In this document: piece by piece, positions 1-8,040 of the stretch
Layout: each line of letters opens with the position of its first letter
How positions within the stretch are numbered: position 1 is the first letter of the stretch
Source: Pontibacter virosus
Lineage (GTDB): Bacteria; Bacteroidota; Bacteroidia; Cytophagales; Hymenobacteraceae
Assembly (NCBI RefSeq): GCF_003096355.1
Contig: NZ_QEKI01000018.1
Span: 1 to 64,000 of the forward strand
DNA: 64,000 bases
Reading direction: 5' to 3'
Notes under the pieces: model-generated
Databases searched by the model: none
The model's input: the letters and a program-made list of their open reading frames with translations, nothing else
What the model was told of the DNA's origin: nothing
Program-made: the position numbers and the translations under genes

Positions 1-151
1 TTGCTCGCTTTAGTGGCCTTTGATGCCCTCCAGCCATAAAAAGCCTGAAAGACACGCCACTTTAAAATCAGAAAATAATCCCAATCACGGCCAACGGTAC
101 TGGTATATACGACTTGCGAGGCATTAGCCGAAGTATGAAGTATATACAGGG
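1..151. other. Left-edge non-coding stretch
   Basis: No gene can be supported here. A short plus-strand frame from base 1 ends in TAA at 37-39 and could be the last codons of a gene lying to the left, but twelve codons are too few to judge. The rest is AT-rich and lies just downstream of the kinase gene on the minus strand. Confidence 0.3.
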
Positions 152-1147
152 TTAGAGATTGTGTATTTTTATTTCATTGTATTCCATCCACCTGTTGACA
201 GACTGAATCCAGAACTTCAGGAATTCTTGGCTTAGAAATTGGTTCGAGAAGTCATTGAACCGTTGAATGTGAATTCCAGTATAATGTAGCCAAATTGCCA
301 AACCACCATATGGAATTAGCCTTTTTTCTTCTTCTGAAATAGATATAATTGACTCATAGCCTTGATAAAAGCTAGCCATTTTAGATTCAAAATTTCCCTT
401 ATTCGGCTCATTTCTAAACAGCGTTGTAAGGCTAAATGCAATATCTAAGAACAACCACCCATTCCCACAGTTATCAAAGTCAAAAACCGTGATTTGAGAT
501 TCGTTCTTAACTTTCATGTTCTCATACCAAAGGTCAAGATGAACTATGCCGCGCCTTAAGTTATTGGTATCTGCATTGTTGAATTCAGAAGAAATTATAG
601 AATTCGCTCGTTGGAAATACTCCATCTCAATGGATGGTTCTGTAAAATGTTTCTTTGCAGACTGAAATGCCCAATTAACAAGCGTATTTGCGTTGTAATC
701 TTTTCTTTTAACACTTCTATTAATTGTCAGTTGGTGCATTTTTGCCATTGTGACACCCAGACTATAGATAACACCTTCTGATGGAGTTCTAATAGATTCA
801 CCTTCGGCGTATGAAAATAAAACGGCAAATCGTTCTCCTTCTAAGGCGGGTATTCGATTGATATACTTCCCGTTGCAATCTTTTATCGGATATGACACTA
901 AAATGTCATTGTCTCTCAGATAGTCTAAGAGCTGTAATTCTTCTATTATCTCACTTTCTTTTCGCCAATCATAATAATATACTCTGAGTACATACTTCTT
1001 GTCAGAAGTGGCTATCAAGTAACTGTGGTTGATACCAGTTTTTAATATTCGGCATGTTGTTTTTCCATCGAAACCATAGTGCTTAATAACAAATTCTGCC
1101 AGATACTCTGGTGAAAGAATTGAGCTTATTGCTGGAGCGTAGGTCAT
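152..1147 (-). CDS. APH-family phosphotransferase (kinase-like)
   Basis: A 331-residue protein of the aminoglycoside phosphotransferase / homoserine kinase-like fold. The catalytic loop reads HLDLWYEN (H203, D205, N210) and is followed by the metal-binding DFD (D223, D225). An N-terminal lobe with a nucleotide-binding beta sheet precedes it. The substrate cannot be told from sequence; relatives phosphorylate small alcohols, protein side chains or antibiotics. It stands alone, facing left, and is visibly more AT-rich than the following genes, which suggests acquisition from elsewhere. The family call is firm; an antibiotic-resistance role is not supported. Confidence 0.8.
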   Translation of the reverse strand: MTYAPAISSILSPEYLAEFVIKHYGFDGKTTCRILKTGINHSYLIATSDKKYVLRVYYYDWRKESEIIEELQLLDYLRDNDILVSYPIKDCNGKYINRIPALEGERFAVLFSYAEGESIRTPSEGVIYSLGVTMAKMHQLTINRSVKRKDYNANTLVNWAFQSAKKHFTEPSIEMEYFQRANSIISSEFNNADTNNLRRGIVHLDLWYENMKVKNESQITVFDFDNCGNGWLFLDIAFSLTTLFRNEPNKGNFESKMASFYQGYESIISISEEEKRLIPYGGLAIWLHYTGIHIQRFNDFSNQFLSQEFLKFWIQSVNRWMEYNEIKIHNL

Positions 1148-1254
1148 TTTATATTGTCTCTAACTAGAGTATACTAGGAATAAACATCCCGTTTTTTGTC
1201 GATTTCAACAGATAACCGGAATCGGATTACCGAATATACTATATAGTAACTAAA

Positions 1255-1297
1255 CTATACCTATAGCCTTATCCCATGAACAAGGCTATAGGTATAG
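1255..1297. repeat. Perfect 16-bp inverted repeat
   Basis: Arms 1255-1270 and 1282-1297 are exact reverse complements around an 11-base loop. Each arm carries the GGTATAG motif common in this window. It lies just past the stop codon of ridA, so it may act as its terminator, but there is no good T-run on that strand. Confidence 0.7.
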
Positions 1298-1317
1298 CAC
1301 TTAACATTTATGAATTC

Positions 1318-1698
1318 CTACAAAGCCGCAATGCAGGAAATCTCCACATTCACATCCTTTGGCAGGCGGCTTACCTCCACGGTCTCGCGGGCTGGTGGGT
1401 TGGCGGTGAAGTAGCTGCCGTATACCTCGTTTATTTTAGCGAAGTTGCCCAGGTCTTTCACGAAGATGGAGCACTTGAGCACATTGTCGAAGCCCATTCC
1501 TGCCTCCTGCAGTATGGCAAACAGGTTCTTCATGACCTGGTGCGTTTCCTCCTCAATGGTGCCGCTTACTAGTTCGCCGCTTTTTGGGTCCAGCGGAATT
1601 TGCCCTGAAACATACATGGTGCCATTGTGAAGTGTGGCCTGGCTGTAAGGACCTATAGCGGCTGGTGCATTGGCGGATGTGATGATGTTGTGCGTCAT
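1318..1698 (-). CDS. ridA: RidA family enamine/imine deaminase
   Basis: A 126-residue RidA (YjgF/YER057c/UK114) protein that hydrolyses reactive 2-aminoacrylate-type enamines in the cytosol. The substrate-binding arginine (R104 in ARETVEVSRLP) and the following glutamate (E119) are present, as is the IGPYSQA motif near the N terminus. The start chosen is the ATG at 1698; the frame stays open to 1731, but the family begins near the THNIITS segment. A TAnnTTTG promoter on the minus strand at 1733-1740 fits this start. It is divergent from the 3-hydroxyacyl-CoA dehydrogenase-like gene. Confidence 0.93.
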   Translation of the reverse strand: MTHNIITSANAPAAIGPYSQATLHNGTMYVSGQIPLDPKSGELVSGTIEEETHQVMKNLFAILQEAGMGFDNVLKCSIFVKDLGNFAKINEVYGSYFTANPPARETVEVSRLPKDVNVEISCIAAL

Positions 1699-1732
1699 AG
1701 TCTGATTAGTTTTAATATGTATCTTTACCAAT

Positions 1733-1740
1733 CAAAAGTA
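1733..1740 (-). promoter_or_regulatory. Candidate -7 promoter element for ridA
   Basis: Read on the minus strand this is TACTTTTG, a match to the Bacteroidota -7 consensus TAnnTTTG. It lies about 35 bases before the ridA ATG. No clear -33 TTG is visible. Confidence 0.45.
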
Positions 1741-1747
1741 CAGAAAT

Positions 1748-2431
1748 ATGCACATACTTGTTTTGTCTGGCGATGAAATGGCCGCTGAGTTTAGACAGAA
1801 ATTTCCGGAAGGAGCAAACAGCAACACCTATACCTTCCTGCACAGCCGCCACCTCACCGACGATCAGCTGAAGCCAGATGATGTGGTGTTTGACTTCCTG
1901 CTGCACGAAGAACCGGAGCGTCTGAGCGATTATGCCCCGCACCAAGTCGTATTCTGCCAGGCCGTAACGAAACAACTGGCTGCACTGGTGCACAAGTCGG
2001 GTCTGGAAAACACCTGCACGTTGTTCGGCTTCAATGGATTGCCGACTTTGTTCAACCGGCCTGTGCTGGAAGTAAGTGTATACAAGCAAAGTGACGCCGA
2101 AAAACTGCACCAGGTATGTGAGCAGTTGGGCTCAGAGTACCAGCTGGTAGCAGATCGCGCAGGTATGGCCACGCCCCGCATCCTGTGCATGATCATCAAC
2201 GAAGCCTGCTATACCTTGCAGGAAGGCACCGCCTCCATTCAGGACATAGACTTAGGCATGAAGCTCGGCACCAACTACCCGTACGGACCCTTCGAGTGGG
2301 CCAATGCCATAGGTATAGCCAACGTATACCACGTGTTGGAGGCCATGTACGAAGATACTAAAGAAGAACGCTATAAAATTTGCCCGCTGCTCAAGACAAA
2401 GTACCTGAAAGGGGAGACGTTTGAGCTGTAA
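1748..2431 (+). CDS. 3-hydroxyacyl-CoA dehydrogenase C-terminal-domain protein
   Basis: A 227-residue protein whose residues from about 135 to 225 match the helical C-terminal domain of 3-hydroxyacyl-CoA dehydrogenases, including AGMATPRILCMIINEA and the GTNYPYGPFEWA segment, both involved in dimer and substrate contacts. The first 130 residues lack the GxGxxG NAD-binding signature of the full enzyme, so it is unlikely to be a complete dehydrogenase. It could be an accessory or scavenging relative. It is divergent from ridA and followed by a strong bidirectional terminator. Confidence 0.75.
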   Translation: MHILVLSGDEMAAEFRQKFPEGANSNTYTFLHSRHLTDDQLKPDDVVFDFLLHEEPERLSDYAPHQVVFCQAVTKQLAALVHKSGLENTCTLFGFNGLPTLFNRPVLEVSVYKQSDAEKLHQVCEQLGSEYQLVADRAGMATPRILCMIINEACYTLQEGTASIQDIDLGMKLGTNYPYGPFEWANAIGIANVYHVLEAMYEDTKEERYKICPLLKTKYLKGETFEL

Positions 2432-2435
2432 ACAA

Positions 2436-2465
2436 AAAATGGGAAGCCGACCGGCTTCCCATTTT
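2436..2465. terminator. Bidirectional intrinsic terminator
   Basis: A 14-bp perfect stem (2436-2449 with 2452-2465) with A- and T-rich ends. It lies between the convergent 3-hydroxyacyl-CoA dehydrogenase-like gene and glmS and can serve both. Confidence 0.88.
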
Positions 2466-2484
2466 CTTTTATACTTATAATCGA

Positions 2485-4320
2485 TTACTCAACCGTTACA
2501 GACTTCGCCAGGTTACGCGGCTGGTCTACGTTGCAACCACGCATTACTGCAATGTGGTAAGATAGCAATTGCAGCGGAATAACCGACAGCAACGGCACCA
2601 GGTGCTCGCTCGTCTCCGGAATCTCAATCACGTGGTCTGCCATAGCCGGTATAGTCGTGTCGCCTTCCGTTACAACAGCGATGATCTTACCTTTGCGGGC
2701 CTTCACCTCCTGTATGTTCGACACGATCTTCTCGTACGAGCTGTCTTTGGTAGCAATTACCACCACTGGCATCTGCGCATCAATCAGGGCGATCGGGCCG
2801 TGCTTCATTTCAGCGGCAGGGTACCCCTCAGCGTGGATGTAAGAAATCTCTTTCAGCTTCAGGGCGCCTTCCAATGCAACCGGGAAGTTGTAACCACGAC
2901 CCAGGTATAGGAAGTTCGTAGCGTCTTTGTACTGCTCAGAGATACGCACGATCTGGTCGTTCAGCTCCAGCGCCTTCTCTACTTTGGCTGGGATACTCTC
3001 CAACTCTACCATTAGCTGGCGCAACTTAGTTGTCTCCAGAGTACCACGCTTGCTACCCAGGATCATGGCGATCAGCGACAGCACCGTTACCTGTGCGGTA
3101 AAGGCCTTAGTAGACGCTACGCCGATCTCAGGACCAGCGTGAGTATAAGCGCCAGCGTCAGTAGCACGGGCGATAGAAGAACCTACCACGTTGCAGATAC
3201 CGAAGATGGTAGCGCCCTTTGACTTCGCCAGTTCCAGCGCCGCCAACGTATCGGCAGTCTCACCAGACTGAGAAATCGCCACCACAATGTCGCGCTCGCT
3301 CAGGATCGGGTTGCGGTAACGGAACTCAGAAGCGTATTCTACTTCCACAGGTATGCGGGCGAGGTCTTCGATCAGGTATTCGGCTACAAGGCCAGCGTGC
3401 CAGGAAGTACCGCATGCCACGATGATAATGCGCTCTGCATTCACAAATTTGTTTTCGAACTCACGGATGCCGCCCATCATCATGTGATCGCTCTCCGCGA
3501 TCATACGACCGCGCATGCTGTCGAGGATAGAGCGTGGCTGCTCAAAAATTTCCTTCAGCATGAAGTGCGGGTAGCCACCTTTCTCGATCGACTCGAGGGC
3601 CATCTCAAGGCGCTGTACGTAAGGTGTTTGCACTACGTCCTCTTTGGTACGGATCTCCAGCTCACCGTTTTTGATCACCACCAATTCGTAGTCGTTCACA
3701 TACACTACATCGTTGGTGTATTCAATGATAGGTGTTGCATCAGAAGCCAGGAAGTATTCGCCTTCGCCTATACCTACCACCAGCGGGCTGCCTTTGCGGG
3801 CGGCGATCAGCTGGTTCTGGTCATCTTTTGAAAGCACAACAATAGCGTAAGCACCTACTACTTCGTGCAGGGCCAGACGCACCGCTTCAGCTAGTGAGCA
3901 GTTGCTGTTCTGCTTGATGTCTTCGATCAGGTTGATGAAAACCTCCGAGTCCGTTTCAGACTGGAAAGTATGGCCTTTTTCGATCAGGAGCTGCTTCAGG
4001 GAAGCATAGTTCTCGATAATACCATTGTGGATGATGGCAATGTTCTTAGAGCTAGAGTAGTGTGGGTGCGCATTTACATCGTTCGGCTCGCCGTGGGTAG
4101 CCCAGCGGGTGTGGCCCATGCCGATGTTGCCGTGCACATCTTTGTCTGCAATAAACTCTTCAAGGTCGCTTACCTTGCCTTTTCTTTTGAAGACGTTCAG
4201 TCCTCCGTTCATCAGAGCTATGCCTGCGCTGTCATAGCCTCTGTATTCAAGTCGTTTCAAGCCTTTAAGGACAATAGGGCAAGCTTCTCTGTGCCCTACA
4301 TATGCTACAATTCCGCACAT
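2485..4320 (-). CDS. glmS: Glutamine--fructose-6-phosphate aminotransferase
   Basis: A 611-residue full-length GlmS that makes glucosamine-6-phosphate from fructose-6-phosphate and glutamine, the first step to UDP-GlcNAc for peptidoglycan and lipid A. It starts MCGIVAYVG, so Cys2 is the N-terminal glutaminase nucleophile. The glutaminase domain covers about residues 2-220, and two SIS sugar-isomerase domains follow (CGTSWHAG and the SQSGETADT region; YLGRGYN in the second). It ends NLAKSVTVE as the family does. No glmS ribozyme is evident in the short leader. The DUF4270 gene lies upstream on the same strand, separated by a terminator. Confidence 0.98.
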   Translation of the reverse strand: MCGIVAYVGHREACPIVLKGLKRLEYRGYDSAGIALMNGGLNVFKRKGKVSDLEEFIADKDVHGNIGMGHTRWATHGEPNDVNAHPHYSSSKNIAIIHNGIIENYASLKQLLIEKGHTFQSETDSEVFINLIEDIKQNSNCSLAEAVRLALHEVVGAYAIVVLSKDDQNQLIAARKGSPLVVGIGEGEYFLASDATPIIEYTNDVVYVNDYELVVIKNGELEIRTKEDVVQTPYVQRLEMALESIEKGGYPHFMLKEIFEQPRSILDSMRGRMIAESDHMMMGGIREFENKFVNAERIIIVACGTSWHAGLVAEYLIEDLARIPVEVEYASEFRYRNPILSERDIVVAISQSGETADTLAALELAKSKGATIFGICNVVGSSIARATDAGAYTHAGPEIGVASTKAFTAQVTVLSLIAMILGSKRGTLETTKLRQLMVELESIPAKVEKALELNDQIVRISEQYKDATNFLYLGRGYNFPVALEGALKLKEISYIHAEGYPAAEMKHGPIALIDAQMPVVVIATKDSSYEKIVSNIQEVKARKGKIIAVVTEGDTTIPAMADHVIEIPETSEHLVPLLSVIPLQLLSYHIAVMRGCNVDQPRNLAKSVTVE

Positions 4321-4346
4321 ACAGTATAAAATTTCATTTAAAAAAT

Positions 4347-4372
4347 AAAGGGTACCTGCAAAGGTACCCTTT
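4347..4372 (-). terminator. Intrinsic terminator after the DUF4270 gene
   Basis: A 10-bp perfect stem (4347-4356 with 4363-4372) is followed on the minus strand by a T-rich tract. It separates the DUF4270 gene from glmS, only 27 bases before the glmS start codon. Confidence 0.8.
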
Positions 4373-4415
4373 TCTATAATATGTATAAAACTTCTTACTA
4401 ATATTTAATACCCGC

Positions 4416-5795
4416 TTACTGCAACTTTGAATAGTATATGAGCAGCCTAACCGGGTTTGCCTCGTTATTGGTGACAATGGCGCGGTATGGGCGCAATTCG
4501 GGGCGAATAGTTACTGTCCTGTCTGAATTAGAGGCGGATGTTACAGCACCCAGCATAAGGCCATTGTTCGACTTCATGCCCATCATTACGCCCTGCAGGT
4601 AACTGGTTACGTTCATGGTATAATAATCGATGCCATTTTTGCGGCTGCTAGTCACCAGAGCCGGAAAACTAGCGGCCAGTGGATTAACGCCGTCCTGCTG
4701 CACCGCGCGCACCGTGCCTGCAATGTCTCTCAAAAACTGGTTCGCACTATTAGTTTCATACAAAACCAGTTGCGGAGGTCTTGACAGGTTGTTAGACGAA
4801 GAAGCTGCTTTAACAGGTATAATCAGTTCTGCCCGGTTGATGATCAGATTACCCGGAAGATCCTTTAGTTTGTCCAGGTAGGGGAAGTCGATCCTGCTGA
4901 GCAATTGCGTGCCTGCCTGTACATAAGAGTCGCCACCTGTCTCAGAGGCAGGTGCATAATTTCCGCTGGACTGCAGCGCTTCAACGGCAGTGCCAGTGCG
5001 ATCAGATGTTAGCTGAGTAAAATAATTGTCCGTACCCAGCAAAAAGTTATGCTGTCTAGCCGTACCATCGGCTGTTGTGTAATGCAGCGCTAGGTTGGAG
5101 TTAGTGCTGCTCAGAGTCAAGCCTACTATGCTTGCATTCTCGTCTTCAGGCACCGTTAGCGCAAGCCCTTTGAAAAAGTTCTTAAAGCCAGCCTGATCAG
5201 CCAAACCCGCCAGGCCAGATTGGGCCATAAACTCGTTTGCCAACTCGTTGCTCAGTTTTATCTTGAGCAACCTTGTGGTTTTAGTGGTCGCCCCGTTAAC
5301 TGTCTCGGTATCTATGCGAGGCAAGAAGGTCTTCGAACCAACAGGATCAGAATTATAAGCAAAAGGAGTGGTCGTGAAGTAAGATGTTCTCTCATCAAAA
5401 GTCCCTGTAACACGGTGCACGTTTACCTGCATCGCTTTCAGGGTGTCCGCATACTTAAACGAGTAGTCCAGCGTGAGTACCAGCGAGTCTGCTCTGGCGC
5501 CTGTGCCAAAGTTCAGGCTGGTTCCGTTCAGCGTTACCTCCGTAATCGTACTGGCACGCACCTTGCCTAGTACCGGGTCAATGTACTGACCCAGCAGGGG
5601 CGGCTGCGAACGGAAGGAAGGAATGGAGTCTCCCTGGAATACCGTTCCGGTTTCGATGGTGAGGGTGTCGGTAAACTCTGTGCCTATCAGGTTTTCATCC
5701 TGAAGTTCGAGTCCGATGTCTTTTGGGTCTTCGCAGGCTGTAAGAGCGGCAAATGAAAAGAAGAAAAAGAATAATCTTCTAACGGCTGAGTTCAT
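4416..5795 (-). CDS. DUF4270 outer-membrane-type lipoprotein
   Basis: A 459-residue secreted lipoprotein. The N terminus has a hydrophobic run of phenylalanines and a lipobox ending TAC (FAALTACEDP). The body resembles the DUF4270 family of Bacteroidota, with repeated beta-rich segments. The start is the ATG at 5795; upstream codons in the same frame lie inside the previous gene and do not look like signal-peptide sequence. The start overlaps the 3-prime end of the GT5-like gene by 17 bases, so the two are probably co-transcribed. Its molecular function is unknown. Confidence 0.85.
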   Translation of the reverse strand: MNSAVRRLFFFFFSFAALTACEDPKDIGLELQDENLIGTEFTDTLTIETGTVFQGDSIPSFRSQPPLLGQYIDPVLGKVRASTITEVTLNGTSLNFGTGARADSLVLTLDYSFKYADTLKAMQVNVHRVTGTFDERTSYFTTTPFAYNSDPVGSKTFLPRIDTETVNGATTKTTRLLKIKLSNELANEFMAQSGLAGLADQAGFKNFFKGLALTVPEDENASIVGLTLSSTNSNLALHYTTADGTARQHNFLLGTDNYFTQLTSDRTGTAVEALQSSGNYAPASETGGDSYVQAGTQLLSRIDFPYLDKLKDLPGNLIINRAELIIPVKAASSSNNLSRPPQLVLYETNSANQFLRDIAGTVRAVQQDGVNPLAASFPALVTSSRKNGIDYYTMNVTSYLQGVMMGMKSNNGLMLGAVTSASNSDRTVTIRPELRPYRAIVTNNEANPVRLLIYYSKLQ

Positions 5796-6594
5796 TATAT
5801 AGGTTGTAGTATGAATCACACAGGTTGTCGTCGGCACTGATGGTATTGATGCATTTGTTTGTTTCTACAAACTCATTGAACAGGGCATTGATGTTCTCAC
5901 CGAAGTTCTCATTGGTTTTGATCACCGAGTCAGCGTACTCCATGCCCACCTTGATAAAGCTGTCCAGGTCCGCTTCCTGCAAAGAGGCCAGCATGCTGTT
6001 GTCGATATCAAGCATTTTTACTTTTTCGAGCAGGTCGCCGTCAAACTTGTGCTTGTACTCGTGGTTGTAAACCGTAAAGATAGACTTCGAGTCCTTAAAG
6101 ATCGGGTCTTTCTTGTAAGTAGTTTTCAGGTACATTGGGATCAGGCCGGTCATCCAGTCGTTGCAATGCACGATATCCGGCTGCCAACCCAGTTTCTTCA
6201 CTGTTTCGAGCACGCCCTTACAGAAGAAGATGGCACGCTCGTCGTTGTCTTGGTGGAAGTTGTTGTTCTTATCCACAAAAACGGACTTGCGCTGGAAATA
6301 GTCTTCGTTATCGATAAAATATACCTGCAACTTGGCATTCGGGATGGAAGCTACCTTGATAACAAGTGGCTTTTCGTCATCACCCACGGCGATGTTGATG
6401 CCCGACAGGCGAACTACCTCATGCAAACGGTTCTTACGCTCGTTTATTATACCAAATTTGGGTACAAAGATGCGGATCTCCATACCTCTTTCCTGCATGC
6501 TCTGCGGTAGCGTGTTCAGAAATTCTGCTACTTTAGTGGTTTGAAGGAAAGGAAGGATTTCGGTGGCGGCGTACAGGATTCGCAATTTAGACAT
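5779..6594 (-). CDS. Glycogen/starch synthase (GT5) N-terminal domain-like protein
   Basis: A 271-residue protein that resembles the N-terminal Rossmann domain of GT5 glycogen synthases: ILYAATEILPF at the start, IRIFVPKFGIINERKNRLHEV, and the VHCNDWMTGLIPMYLK segment. A full GlgA is about 480 residues, so the whole C-terminal GT-B domain is missing. The KTGGL ADP-glucose-binding motif expected near residue 15 is replaced by TTKVAEF. Catalysis as a normal glycogen synthase is therefore unlikely. It overlaps the downstream DUF4270 lipoprotein gene and is divergent from panC. It is an intact, well-formed frame rather than an obvious pseudogene. Confidence 0.82.
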   Translation of the reverse strand: MSKLRILYAATEILPFLQTTKVAEFLNTLPQSMQERGMEIRIFVPKFGIINERKNRLHEVVRLSGINIAVGDDEKPLVIKVASIPNAKLQVYFIDNEDYFQRKSVFVDKNNNFHQDNDERAIFFCKGVLETVKKLGWQPDIVHCNDWMTGLIPMYLKTTYKKDPIFKDSKSIFTVYNHEYKHKFDGDLLEKVKMLDIDNSMLASLQEADLDSFIKVGMEYADSVIKTNENFGENINALFNEFVETNKCINTISADDNLCDSYYNLYNELSR

Positions 6595-6638
6595 GGGTAT
6601 GTAATTAAAAATTTATTAAGCAACAGTAATGGGACGTG

Positions 6639-6669
6639 CAAAATTAGCATTTTTTATTCTAATTTTCAA
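6639..6669 (-). promoter_or_regulatory. Promoter of the GT5-like gene
   Basis: On the minus strand a TTG (6667-6669), a 20-base spacer and TAATTTTG (6639-6646) match the Bacteroidota -33/-7 promoter pattern. The predicted start of transcription is about 35-40 bases before the ATG at 6594. Confidence 0.62.
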
Positions 6670-6686
6670 TTTAATGTTCTATAACC

Positions 6687-6694
6687 TACTTTTG
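6687..6694 (+). promoter_or_regulatory. Candidate -7 element for panC
   Basis: TACTTTTG matches TAnnTTTG, 37 bases before the panC ATG. No clear -33 TTG is seen at the usual spacing. Confidence 0.45.
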
Positions 6695-6731
6695 CCAGCT
6701 TTCAGCAATTGCATCATTTATACCTATTAAT

Positions 6732-7580
6732 ATGGAAGTTATAGAGCAGGTGTCAGCCCTCAGGGCCATTGTGACGGCGCTGCGCTGCGGCGGCAAACGC
6801 ATTGGTTTTGTGCCCACCATGGGCGCCCTGCACGAGGGGCACCTGCAACTCCTGCGCGCCTCGGCCCGGGAGAATGACGTTACGGTCTGTAGTGTGTTCG
6901 TGAATCCGACTCAATTCAACAACGCCTCTGATTATAAATTATACCCCCGCACACTCGAGCAGGACATCAGCCTGTTGCAAACGGTTGGTTGCGACTACCT
7001 GTTCGCGCCCAATGCGGAGGAGGTATACCCACAACAGTCTGTGTTACAGTTTAGTTTCGGTGCGTTGGAAGCCGTGATGGAGGGCGAGCACCGCCCGGGA
7101 CACTTTAATGGGGTGGCTACTGTGGTAAGCAAATTGTTTCATATCGTGCAGCCGCACAAGGCCTATTTCGGGCAGAAGGATTTGCAGCAGGTGGCCATCG
7201 TGCGGCAACTGGTGCAGTCCCTGAGCTTCGACCTGGAACTGGTATGCTACCCCACGGTGCGCGAAGCCGACGGGCTGGCCATGTCGTCGCGCAACAAGCG
7301 CCTGAGCGAGGCGCAGCGGCAGCTGGCCCCGCAGTTGTACAAAGCGCTGCAAACGGCGGCGGCTGACCTGCAGCAGAAGCCTGTCGAAACCATCAAAAAC
7401 GAAGTGGCACAGCAGTTGCACCAATCAAGCGACATCAGGCTGGAATACTTCGAAGTAGTGGATGCCCTGACTCTGCAGCCACTTAATGATGTTACCGGGC
7501 AGGATGAAGTGGCGCTTTGCATTGCCGCTTATGTGGGAGAGGTGCGCCTGATCGACAACATGCTCGTGAATCTAAAATAA
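6732..7580 (+). CDS. panC: Pantoate--beta-alanine ligase (pantothenate synthetase)
   Basis: A 282-residue cytosolic PanC that joins pantoate and beta-alanine with ATP to make pantothenate. The nucleotidyltransferase HIGH-like motif is in MGALHEGHL near residue 30. VFVNPTQFN, the GHFNGVATVVSKLF pantoate-site segment, YFGQKDLQQ and the KMSKS-like MSSRNKRLS all match the family. The length is normal. The next gene is panD, which supplies beta-alanine, so the end of the pathway is encoded here. Confidence 0.98.
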   Translation: MEVIEQVSALRAIVTALRCGGKRIGFVPTMGALHEGHLQLLRASARENDVTVCSVFVNPTQFNNASDYKLYPRTLEQDISLLQTVGCDYLFAPNAEEVYPQQSVLQFSFGALEAVMEGEHRPGHFNGVATVVSKLFHIVQPHKAYFGQKDLQQVAIVRQLVQSLSFDLELVCYPTVREADGLAMSSRNKRLSEAQRQLAPQLYKALQTAAADLQQKPVETIKNEVAQQLHQSSDIRLEYFEVVDALTLQPLNDVTGQDEVALCIAAYVGEVRLIDNMLVNLK

Positions 7581-7653
7581 GGCTGATTTGTTTAGGAGGA
7601 TAAAGGCTTAACAAGATGCTGAGAAGCTGGTAGTTTATCTGCAGCTAAATGCA

Positions 7654-7661
7654 TAACTTTG
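7654..7661 (+). promoter_or_regulatory. Candidate -7 element for panD
   Basis: TAACTTTG matches TAnnTTTG exactly and lies 22 bases before the panD ATG. A TTTA in the -33 region is only a weak match. It suggests panD can be transcribed apart from panC. Confidence 0.5.
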
Positions 7662-7683
7662 CGCCCTATTACAAAAATAAACC

Positions 7684-8031
7684 ATGTATATTGAGGTTTT
7701 AAAATCAAAGATCCACCGTTGTCGGGTTACACAGGCGGAGTTGCACTATGTAGGAAGCATCACCATTGATGAAGACCTGATGGATGCCGCCAACGTAGTG
7801 GAGAATGAGAAAGTACAGATCGTCAACATTAACAACGGCGAGCGCTTCGAGACTTATGTGATTAAGGGCGAGCGTGGTACCGGCACGGTTTGCCTCAACG
7901 GACCGGCCGCTCGCAAAGTACAAGTGGGCGATATCGTGATCGTGATCTCTTACTGTTCTATTAAGTTCGAAGACGCCAAAAGTCACCAGCCGACGCTCGT
8001 GTTCCCGGATCAGCACAATCGATTGGTGTAA
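7684..8031 (+). CDS. panD: Aspartate 1-decarboxylase proenzyme
   Basis: A 115-residue pyruvoyl-dependent enzyme that decarboxylates L-aspartate to beta-alanine for pantothenate synthesis. The self-cleavage site Gly24-Ser25 is in HYVGSITID; Ser25 becomes the pyruvoyl group. Lys9 and the [15 protein letters not shown] and [11 protein letters not shown] segments match the family, and the length is typical. It sits about 100 bases after panC and 9 bases before the flippase-like gene. Confidence 0.98.
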   Translation: MYIEVLKSKIHRCRVTQAELHYVGSITIDEDLMDAANVVENEKVQIVNINNGERFETYVIKGERGTGTVCLNGPAARKVQVGDIVIVISYCSIKFEDAKSHQPTLVFPDQHNRLV

Positions 8032-8040
8032 CGCCATTGC

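Noticed and set aside
152..1147. Aminoglycoside resistance gene
   Set aside because: The APH fold is shared by many kinases and nothing here points to antibiotic substrates or a mobile resistance context.
4321..4346. glmS ribozyme or riboswitch in the glmS leader
   Set aside because: Only about 27 bases separate the upstream terminator from the start codon, too short for the ribozyme.
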